Origin: Methanosarcinales archaeon
GTDB lineage: Archaea; Halobacteriota; Syntropharchaeia; Alkanophagales; Methanospirareceae
DNA: 5,678 nucleotides
NCBI GenBank assembly: GCA_016649585.1
Contig: JAENXH010000099.1
Coordinates: 1-5,678 of the forward strand
Direction of reading: 5' to 3'
Position numbers and translations under genes: made by a program. Under the pieces are notes generated by a model. The model saw only the letters and a program-made list of their open reading frames with translations, was not told the origin of the DNA and searched no databases. Positions 1-4,620 of the stretch are shown piece by piece (position 1 is the first letter of the stretch; each line of letters begins with the position of its first letter).

Positions 1-222
1 TTTAAAATAGGGAACGTTAGAGAAAGAAAGTTCAGTGAACTCTGGAATGATACTGAGAATCCCGTTCTCGCGATGTTCCGAGAAAAGACGAAGTTCCTGA
101 AAGGGAAGTGTGCTTCGTGCGAATACAAAGAGTTATGCGGTGGTGGCTGCCGGATAAGGGCATACGCAGAATATGGCGATATACTGGCTGAAGACCCGCT
201 CTGTCCTTTCAATCCCGAATAG
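1..222 (+). CDS. Radical SAM/SPASM protein, AhbC/AhbD/NirJ-like, C-terminal end (5' truncated by window)
   Basis: Frame 1 is open from the window edge to TAG at 220-222 and gives the last 73 residues of a protein. The fragment has the five-cysteine pattern of a SPASM domain, which binds an auxiliary iron-sulfur cluster: CASC at fragment residues 37-40, then C46, C50 and C68 (CX2CX5CX3CX17C). The linked text CGGGCRIRAYAEYGD followed by AEDPLC is characteristic of the radical SAM enzymes of siroheme-derived heme pathways (AhbC, AhbD, NirJ). These act in the cytoplasm on didecarboxysiroheme or coproheme. The radical SAM CxxxCxxC core lies outside the window, so the exact reaction cannot be named; a PqqE-like or peptide-modifying SPASM enzyme remains possible. 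The converging ccmAB genes handle cytochrome c maturation, which fits a heme role but does not prove it. Confidence 0.75.
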   Translation, partial: FKIGNVRERKFSELWNDTENPVLAMFREKTKFLKGKCASCEYKELCGGGCRIRAYAEYGDILAEDPLCPFNPE

Positions 223-232
223 TTGTATAAAA
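223..232 (+). promoter_or_regulatory. Candidate TATA box ahead of the GxxExxY stub
   Basis: TTGTATAAAA lies directly after the radical SAM stop codon and about 38 bases before the ATG at 270. That is a plausible archaeal TATA position for a transcript starting near 255. It suggests the truncated gene once had, or still has, its own promoter. The call rests on pattern and spacing only. Confidence 0.35.
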
Positions 233-233
233 C

Positions 234-265
234 CACGAGATTGCACAAGATTAACACAGAAGAGA
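234..265 (+). repeat. Degenerate CAC-headed tandem repeat (3 units of 10-11 bases)
   Basis: Three consecutive units can be read: CACGAGATTG (234-243), CACAAGATTAA (244-254) and CACAGAAGAGA (255-265). They share CAC plus an A/G-rich core. Similar CACGAAG-type runs are, from memory, common in front of GxxExxY genes in archaea and bacteria, and the next reading frame here is a GxxExxY stub. An echo, ACACGGAGAGAGAAGAACA, lies near 4146-4164 in the other gene-free stretch. Confidence 0.45.
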
Positions 266-269
266 GAAA

Positions 270-338
270 ATGAAAGATACGAATAAAAAGTGGCTTTATA
301 AGGACTTAACTCAAGAGATTATCGGTGCTATACCCTGA
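270..338 (+). pseudogene. Truncated N-terminus of a GxxExxY-family protein (22 codons)
   Basis: ATG at 270 opens a 22-residue frame ending at TGA 336-338. Its text, ending YKDLTQEIIGAIP, matches the conserved start of GxxExxY proteins (TIGR04256; PD-(D/E)XK-like), which usually read like LxKDLTxxIIGAAxEVHxxLGPGLLE and run to about 120-140 residues. The match stops right after IIGA: the GxxExxY motif itself and everything downstream are absent. The stop lies seven bases before the stop codon of the convergent ccmB. The likely reading is a gene cut by deletion or rearrangement, leaving a non-functional stub. A short expressed peptide cannot be excluded. No strong ribosome binding site is visible. 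Confidence 0.6.
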
Positions 339-345
339 AGAAAGA

Positions 346-1044
346 TCATTCTTCGAGAACGAACGTAAAAGTAAGAATCATTATCGCGCTTATCAGAAGG
401 AGGAAGGCGATTAGCAGCCTCAACTCCGGCATTACTTCCGTTATACCAGAACCGCCGATGATTTTCTCCGTTGCCACAACAGAGGGTATAAGCACCGGCA
501 CACAAATGGGAATAAGGAGAAAAGAAAGCAGCAAGGTTTTTCCCTCCGAGAACATCACGAGCCCGGAAACAAAAGAACCCGCAAACGAGAGTCCAATCGC
601 ACCTAAGAGGCATACGAGCAATAGAGCAGGAAATCGTCCGCTCAGGTCGAGGTTCAAGAATATGATGGAGAAAGGGATTAACGCGCATTCAACGAGAAAA
701 AGTAGTGCCGTTCCATAAATGATCTTTCCGAAGAGGATTGCTAATGGCGAGCACGGTAAGGTTTTCAAACCGCCAAGCGTGCCCAGATCGGCTTCGCGTG
801 TAAACGAAGTGGTGAAGGTTAGTATACTTGCGAAGAATATGATAATCCAGAGCGCAGCAGATGCTACTTCCGGTTTTGAACCTACAGAGCCACCACTCCA
901 CGCGAAACTGCAGATCAGAATGGAACCGACCGCGAAAGTAAGTATTGATAGAACTTCATAAGAACGTCGGAACTCAATCCTCAGGTCTTTCTCTGCCATA
1001 TTCAAAGCAGCGCTTTGAAAAGCCCTAATACCACCAGGTTTCAT
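346..1044 (-). CDS. ccmB: CcmB, heme exporter / cytochrome c maturation ABC permease
   Basis: This 232-residue membrane protein is the permease partner of CcmA. In System I, CcmAB uses ATP to drive release of heme-loaded CcmE from CcmC so that heme reaches apocytochromes outside the membrane. About six hydrophobic segments can be read, near residues 31-50, 61-82, 100-128, 138-165, 169-190 and 207-229. Family landmarks are EKDLRIEFR (18-26), the cytoplasmic loop FTREADLGTLGGL then SP (81-100), and FSEGKTLLLSFLLIPICVPV (165-184). The length is normal for the family. The ATG at 1042-1044 is kept because the EKDLR helix begins before the internal Met16, although the nearest AGGAG (1059-1063) is a rather long 14 bases away. 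It lies 33 bases after ccmA and is almost certainly co-transcribed. The minus strand is T-rich beyond the stop (about 293 down to 266), a possible terminator. Confidence 0.88.
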   Translation of the reverse strand: MKPGGIRAFQSAALNMAEKDLRIEFRRSYEVLSILTFAVGSILICSFAWSGGSVGSKPEVASAALWIIIFFASILTFTTSFTREADLGTLGGLKTLPCSPLAILFGKIIYGTALLFLVECALIPFSIIFLNLDLSGRFPALLLVCLLGAIGLSFAGSFVSGLVMFSEGKTLLLSFLLIPICVPVLIPSVVATEKIIGGSGITEVMPELRLLIAFLLLISAIMILTFTFVLEE

Positions 1045-1077
1045 TTATTTAATAGCATCTCCTAATCACTCTCTATG

Positions 1078-1752
1078 TTATTTATGAAATGAGCTTTCTT
1101 CGATTATTTTACCCTTATCAAGCGTGATCCGTTTATCGCAGATTCGCTTCGCCCACTCCAATGAATGAGACGATAATATTAACGTCTTTCCTTTTTCTTC
1201 ATGACGACCTTTGAAGTAGCTTACCAGAAGGTCGCAGGTTGTCGTGTCCAGCCCTGAGAACGGTTCGTCGAGCAATATTAGATCGGGGTTATGGATTAAC
1301 GCCCGCACGATGTCCGCCCTCTTTCTTAAGCCATGCGACAGTTGCTTCACAGGCACGTTATACCAGCGTTTCAAACCCAAAAACCCAATTGTTTCGATGA
1401 AGTCCTCTTCTCCTTTTATCAGAAATAGTTTCGCATAAAAAAGTAGATTCTCTCTAATCGTTAACTCATCGTAAAGGAAGCTTGCATGCGTTACAAATCC
1501 AATTCTGTTTCTTATTTCGCCAGCAGCACCGTCTTTGAACGCATCATCGCCAAATATTTTTACCGTTCCTGACGATGGTGTTATATGCGTGGCAATCATC
1601 TTCAGCAGCGTTGTCTTCCCTGCTCCGTTGTGACCGGAAAGAGCCGAAAATTCGCCTGTTTTTAGTTTTAACGTTACGGATTTCAAAGCCTGTAAGTAAC
1701 CATAGCTCTTCGAGACTTCTGTGAGTTCCACTGCTATTCTGTCGTTGGGCAT
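1078..1752 (-). CDS. ccmA: CcmA, heme exporter / cytochrome c maturation ABC ATPase
   Basis: This 224-residue ABC ATPase powers the CcmAB transporter on the cytoplasmic face of the membrane. Visible motifs in order are Walker A GHNGAGKTT (40-48), the Q-loop region FVTHASFLYDELT (86-98), signature LSHGLRKR (138-145), Walker B LILLDEP (158-164), D-loop SGLD (166-169) and the switch histidine in SSHS (H196). His89 stands where most ABC ATPases have the Q-loop glutamine; CcmA proteins commonly have a histidine there (GHQ in E. coli), which supports CcmA over a generic ABC ATPase. The ATG at 1750-1752 is preceded by GGTGA with a 3-base spacer. It is first in the minus-strand operon with ccmB. The other Ccm proteins (C, E, F) are not in the window. 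All catalytic motifs look intact. Confidence 0.87.
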   Translation of the reverse strand: MPNDRIAVELTEVSKSYGYLQALKSVTLKLKTGEFSALSGHNGAGKTTLLKMIATHITPSSGTVKIFGDDAFKDGAAGEIRNRIGFVTHASFLYDELTIRENLLFYAKLFLIKGEEDFIETIGFLGLKRWYNVPVKQLSHGLRKRADIVRALIHNPDLILLDEPFSGLDTTTCDLLVSYFKGRHEEKGKTLILSSHSLEWAKRICDKRITLDKGKIIEESSFHK

Positions 1753-1755
1753 TTG

Positions 1756-1760
1756 TCACC
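1756..1760 (-). promoter_or_regulatory. Ribosome binding site GGTGA of ccmA
   Basis: On the minus strand GGGCGGTGACAA directly precedes the ATG of ccmA. GGTGA matches the archaeal anti-Shine-Dalgarno and supports the chosen start, though the 3-base spacer is short. Confidence 0.6.
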
Positions 1761-1794
1761 GCCCTTTAAGCAAGTTCTATATTCACACATTCGA

Positions 1795-1810
1795 TACATT
1801 TAAGTAAATA
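1795..1810. promoter_or_regulatory. Candidate divergent TATA element between ccmA and the RHH-HEPN gene
   Basis: TACATTTAAGTAAATA sits in the 74-base space between two divergent starts. On the plus strand TTTAAGTA (1799-1806) is about 25 bases before the ATG at 1827, which would give a leaderless transcript. On the minus strand the same bases read TACTTAAATGTA, about 45 bases before the ccmA ATG, leaving a short leader that includes GGTGA. One AT element could therefore serve both directions. The call rests on position and composition only. Confidence 0.35.
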
Positions 1811-1826
1811 GGGAATAATAAAGAAA

Positions 1827-2327
1827 ATGGTAATCATGGGAGCTGCTTCCATCACATTACCGCAAAGGCTTAGCGAGAAACTAAGGGAAAAGGCTGAGGA
1901 AACAGGATACCTCCCAGAAGAGTTAGGTGTTGAGTTCGTGCTTAAAGGCTTGAATGAAGAGCTTGACCCTGAAGACCTGGTAGAACGTTACCAATCGCTG
2001 AGCAAGAGGCATCTTGCAGATGCGAAAGAAATATTGAAGAGGGGCGATTTAGTTCGGGCGTCGGAGAAGTTCGGGGAAGCATCTGCACTTGCAGTGAAGA
2101 GAATTGCGGCAATGCAAGGATTAAAGTCGGATAAACATGGCGCTATATGGTCTTTCATGAGTAGGCTTTCACGAGAGAGCCGGGATAAAGAGCTTATTCT
2201 ACTTTTTCACGCGGCAAACGGATTGCATAAAAACATCTATGAAAATGAACTTGACCAAAAAGCAGTAGAAATTACTGCTGAAAGTGTTGAGAATTTTATA
2301 GAAGAGTTAGGGCGTATTTCACAATGA
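1827..2327 (+). CDS. PaREP1-family HEPN protein with ribbon-helix-helix-like N-terminus
   Basis: This 166-residue protein has two parts. Residues 7-41 (ASITLPQRLSEKLREKAEET then GYLPEELGVEFVLKG) look like a short strand plus two helices, as in MetJ/Arc ribbon-helix-helix DNA-binding folds. Residues 48-163 match the PaREP1 archaeal family of the HEPN superfamily: RYQSLSKRHLADAKEILKRG, then ASEKFGEASALAVKRIAA, KHGAIW, and LFHAANGLHKNIYEN near 126-140. A clear HEPN RNase motif (R, four to six residues, H) is not obvious, so toxin activity cannot be claimed. PaREP1 functions are largely unknown. The ATG at 1827 is used; Met4 (1836) is an alternative. Neither has a ribosome binding site, and a TATA-like element about 25 bases upstream suggests a leaderless mRNA. 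It is transcribed divergently from ccmA and is probably a separate accessory gene. Confidence 0.72.
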   Translation: MVIMGAASITLPQRLSEKLREKAEETGYLPEELGVEFVLKGLNEELDPEDLVERYQSLSKRHLADAKEILKRGDLVRASEKFGEASALAVKRIAAMQGLKSDKHGAIWSFMSRLSRESRDKELILLFHAANGLHKNIYENELDQKAVEITAESVENFIEELGRISQ

Positions 2328-2377
2328 AAAAATAAAAAGACACGGAAAGCGGTTCACAAATATCAAACCTGCATGGC

Positions 2378-2385
2378 TTTATAAA
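2378..2385 (+). promoter_or_regulatory. TATA box of the sppA operon
   Basis: TTTATAAA within GGCTTTATAAATAG is a near-ideal archaeal TATA box. Its centre is about 36 bases before the ATG at 2418. A start about 25 bases downstream would leave a leader of roughly 10-15 bases that still contains the AGGTGA ribosome binding site. It is the clearest promoter in the window. Confidence 0.7.
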
Positions 2386-2406
2386 TAGTGGTCCATATTA
2401 GTTAGT

Positions 2407-2412
2407 AGGTGA
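2407..2412 (+). promoter_or_regulatory. Ribosome binding site AGGTGA deciding the sppA start
   Basis: AGGTGA is followed by a 5-base spacer and then ATG at 2418. The in-frame GTG at 2409-2411 lies inside this site, so it is not the start; the protein begins at 2418. Confidence 0.75.
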
Positions 2413-2417
2413 AGAAT

Positions 2418-3278
2418 ATGCCAAATAGCCAAGGTTCACTTCGTGGCATCTCGCGTTTAAGTAGCTCGTATATTTTTTTGGCTATTGCTTCAATAATTAT
2501 AGGGATTTTAATCTTTAATTTCTTCATTAAAATTCCGGATGTCGGAGTAATTGCCATTGATACCTCTATTATGGACGAAGAAACCAAGGATGAAATTGTT
2601 GAGATGTTAAGATATGCAAGAGAGGATAATTCAATAAAGGCGGTTGTGTTAGAGATGAATTGCCCGGGTGGAGAGGCTTCAAAGATTGAGGAAATTTATC
2701 TTGAGGTGCTTAGACTTAGAAGCGAAAAGCCTGTCGTTACTTCAATAGATGGGATGGGTGTATCGGGAGGGTATTATATTGCAGCCGCTTCAAATTTTAT
2801 TTATGCGAAGCCGTCATCCGAGGTTGGCAATATAGGTGTTATTTCTGTGCTTCCAAAGTCAGAAAGTTTAGACGAGAAACTCATAATTACTGGTCCGTAT
2901 AAGTATGCGCAATCAAAGAGGCATTATGCAACTCAGATTGAGATGATCAAGCAATATTTTGTCGAGTCTATCATTGCTCAGAGAAAAGGTCGATTGAGCA
3001 TTGATAAAGAAATTCTATCCAGGGCAGAGATTTATACCGGAATCGAGGGAATGCGATATGGACTTGTAGATGGGATAGGCACGAGGTCAGATGCTATAGA
3101 AAAGGCAGCAAGTTATGCGGGCATTGCCAATTACGGATTAGTTGATATTAACAAAGAGGTAAGCATAACCGAAAATGCTCCTGAACTCATATCTACGCAT
3201 TCGAATGATACCTTATTTGAAACAAACACAGTGCCCGCTAATTACTATTTTTATATGGGAAATGAAGAAGGGCTATGA
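2418..3278 (+). CDS. sppA: Membrane-anchored S49 peptidase, SppA (signal peptide peptidase)-like
   Basis: This 286-residue protein has one N-terminal membrane segment (about 17-37, rich in Ile, Leu and Phe) followed by a single ClpP/crotonase-fold S49 domain. SppA enzymes cut leftover signal peptides or damaged membrane-associated peptides. Landmarks are AVVLEMNCPGGEASKIEEI (75-93) for the oxyanion region, MGVSGGYYIAAAS (113-125) with the likely nucleophile Ser116, VGNIGVI (136-142), and TGPYKYAQS (158-166), where Lys162 aligns with the general base Lys199 of Bacillus SppA. The closing landmark YTGIEGMRYGLVDGIG lies at 206-221. The size fits the short, single-domain archaeal and Gram-positive form. 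A tail of about 40 residues after the catalytic core has no recognised motif. The next gene overlaps the stop by four bases (ATGA), so translational coupling is likely. The region is visibly more AT-rich than ccmAB. Confidence 0.88.
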   Translation: MPNSQGSLRGISRLSSSYIFLAIASIIIGILIFNFFIKIPDVGVIAIDTSIMDEETKDEIVEMLRYAREDNSIKAVVLEMNCPGGEASKIEEIYLEVLRLRSEKPVVTSIDGMGVSGGYYIAAASNFIYAKPSSEVGNIGVISVLPKSESLDEKLIITGPYKYAQSKRHYATQIEMIKQYFVESIIAQRKGRLSIDKEILSRAEIYTGIEGMRYGLVDGIGTRSDAIEKAASYAGIANYGLVDINKEVSITENAPELISTHSNDTLFETNTVPANYYFYMGNEEGL

Positions 3279-4123
3279 GAAAAATACTGTTCATGGTGCT
3301 AATTGTATGTATTGTGATAGGAGCACAAACTCTGTTTTTTTATAGGGGAATATACTCTGCGCCACCGATGAATATATGTGATATTGAGGATATACAGGTT
3401 TCCTTGCATCTCCCTACCGAATTCAGTGATGTGCATGGAACGGGGTATGGAACTGTTCTAATAGATTCAACCCATGATAATGGGTTCGAACCGGAAGAAT
3501 TGAACCTACTTGCGTATAGAATTATCTCGAGAGGCTATTCGATAGAGTATTCAGAAGGGAATGCGAGCTTAGAAGAGCGATTGGCAAATGCCAGCGCGTA
3601 TATAGTTATATCGCCAGCAACAGCTTTCTCCAGGGAAGAAGTGGAAGAAATAAGAAATTTCGTTGACCATGGTGGAAGGCTGATGCTGATTGATGACCCA
3701 ACCAGACCTGCGCCAGAATCGAAAGACAGGATGAATACACTGTCAACAGAGTTTGGAATCGTTTACTGGAACGATTACCTTTACAACCTAAAGGAAAATG
3801 ACGGAAACTTCAGGTATGTTTATCTGACGGATTTTGAGGATAATAGCATAACAAAGAATTTAAGTAAAATAGTTTTCTACACTGCGTGTTCGATCAGCTC
3901 TTTAGAGAACGGGATGATATTCACCGATGAAAACACGTATTCTTCGATAAGAGAAGTGCCGGGCCGATATTCAGCAGTTGTGCTCACGGACTCGAAGGTG
4001 TTAGCTATCGGCGACCTGACCTTTTTTACAGAGCCATATAATGTCCTGGATAATAACCAGTTGATCTCTAACATAGCAGACTTTTTGACAAACACTTCTG
4101 CTAATGAGTCGGTGAATGGCTAA
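3275..4123 (+). CDS. Membrane-anchored DUF4350 / GldG-like (IFT52-type) domain protein
   Basis: This 282-residue protein has an N-terminal hydrophobic segment (about 3-22) that should act as an anchor or uncleaved signal, placing the rest outside the cell. The core resembles DUF4350/GldG-like domains related to the glutamine-amidotransferase-like fold: YGTVLIDSTHDNGFEPEEL (58-76), AYIVISPATAFSREEVEEI (108-126), FVDHGGRLMLIDDP (129-142), and near the end VVLTDSKVLAIGDLTFF (235-251) with the acidic, Asn-rich DNNQLISNIADFL (259-271). No catalytic cysteine-histidine pair is evident, so a binding or scaffold role is more likely than an enzyme role. It starts inside the stop of sppA (ATGA overlap) and shares its promoter, so the two products probably work together at the membrane. 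Family membership is by pattern recall; the function is unknown. Confidence 0.65.
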   Translation: MRKILFMVLIVCIVIGAQTLFFYRGIYSAPPMNICDIEDIQVSLHLPTEFSDVHGTGYGTVLIDSTHDNGFEPEELNLLAYRIISRGYSIEYSEGNASLEERLANASAYIVISPATAFSREEVEEIRNFVDHGGRLMLIDDPTRPAPESKDRMNTLSTEFGIVYWNDYLYNLKENDGNFRYVYLTDFEDNSITKNLSKIVFYTACSISSLENGMIFTDENTYSSIREVPGRYSAVVLTDSKVLAIGDLTFFTEPYNVLDNNQLISNIADFLTNTSANESVNG

Positions 4124-4132
4124 GCTAAGTTG

Positions 4133-4140
4133 TTTATATG
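4133..4140 (+). promoter_or_regulatory. Weak candidate TATA box in the gap
   Basis: TTTATATG lies ten bases after the stop of the DUF4350-like gene. It could start a transcript near 4163 into the gene-free stretch, for example a small RNA or a relic gene. No coding region follows that would support it. Confidence 0.2.
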
Positions 4141-4566
4141 ACGAAACACGGAGAGAGAAGAACAAAACCCCCTCGGGAAAATTTAGACGCGTTAGCTCGC
4201 AACAGGTAGTTCCAATCGTACAATTTAGTACCGAATTCGCCTTTTGCAGATGGTAGAGGTGGGTGGATCTTTCTTGAAGAACCAAACTTTTAAAAAGTTC
4301 GATCAAAATGCTTCGCAGACGAATTCCATTCGAGAGCCACATTTTGGACATCCCGGGAAGGATTCATAGCAAAATTCATCTATTTTTCATTGTTGGAACA
4401 CCTCAGGATCTGCACAATACCGATTCGAAGAACATCTGCGGGCACTGCCAAAACTAAGCAATCTTGCTTTCCGGTGGAAATGTACCCGAAAGGTTTATGT
4501 GCTGCGATTTACTACTTCCGTAATTATCTGACCAAATCTTGAAAGCTCATAGCAAAAAATAAGGTC

Positions 4567-4576
4567 TGATAAAAAC
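4567..4576 (+). promoter_or_regulatory. Weak candidate TATA box for the metalloprotease gene
   Basis: TGATAAAAAC lies about 50 bases before the ATG at 4621. A start about 25 bases downstream would leave a short leader containing GGAGGTGA. The match is poor, and AAAAAATAAGG at 4553-4563 is an alternative. Confidence 0.25.
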
Positions 4577-4601
4577 GCATTAGCATCAAACAAAAAAATT
4601 G

Positions 4602-4609
4602 GGAGGTGA
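4602..4609 (+). promoter_or_regulatory. Strong ribosome binding site GGAGGTGA deciding the protease start
   Basis: GGAGGTGA is an extended match to the archaeal anti-Shine-Dalgarno. It ends 11 bases before ATG 4621. The in-frame GTG at 4606-4608 lies inside this site and is therefore rejected as a start. Confidence 0.75.
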
Positions 4610-4620
4610 AAAAGAAAAAA

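Larger units (their letters stand above)
4124..4620. other. Gene-free stretch of about 500 bases with scattered scraps
   Basis: No convincing gene is seen. Contents are a TATA-like TTTATATG at 4133-4140; an A/G-rich run near 4146-4164 resembling the CAC repeats at 234-265; a perfect 7-base inverted repeat AACTTTT-A-AAAAGTT (4285-4299) next to the palindrome TTCTTGAAGAA (4271-4281); a small hairpin AAGCAA-TC-TTGCTT (4456-4469); and short frames such as a 39-codon plus-strand ATG frame at 4250-4369. On the minus strand one frame is broken by stops at 4495-4497, 4387-4389 and 4303-4305, and its last piece contains GCPKCGSRMEFVC, a zinc-ribbon-like scrap. This may be a decayed gene or repeat; it may also be chance. 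Confidence 0.5.

Noticed and set aside
311..901. Two minus-strand frames (311-688, 689-901) in another frame of ccmB
   Set aside because: Out-of-frame shadows of ccmB, with low-quality, cysteine- and arginine-rich translations.
458..961. Two plus-strand open frames (458-718, 719-961) opposite ccmB
   Set aside because: They are antisense shadows of a clear CcmB membrane protein and have no family resemblance.
2409..2417. GTG start for the S49 peptidase
   Set aside because: The GTG lies inside the AGGTGA ribosome binding site; ATG 2418 has the right 5-base spacing.
4138..4209. 23-codon frame after the TATA-like box at 4133
   Set aside because: No ribosome binding site, the ATG lies inside the TATA-like sequence, and the peptide matches nothing I recognise.
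4001..4351. 116-codon minus-strand open frame overlapping the 3' end of the DUF4350-like gene
   Set aside because: It runs antisense over more than 120 bases of a well supported gene, has no ribosome binding site, no recognisable domain and an irregular composition.
4456..4469. Hairpin AAGCAA-TC-TTGCTT as a terminator
   Set aside because: The two-base loop is too tight for the full stem, there is no T tract, and it is more than 300 bases from the preceding gene.
4540..4597. PIN-domain-like scrap (LFDANAFLSDL) on the minus strand near the protease leader
   Set aside because: It lies across the protease leader, lacks a start, ends after about 34 codons and has no further PIN acidic residues; chance is more likely.
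4606..4620. GTG start for the metalloprotease
   Set aside because: The GTG is part of GGAGGTGA; ATG 4621 starts directly at the signal peptide.
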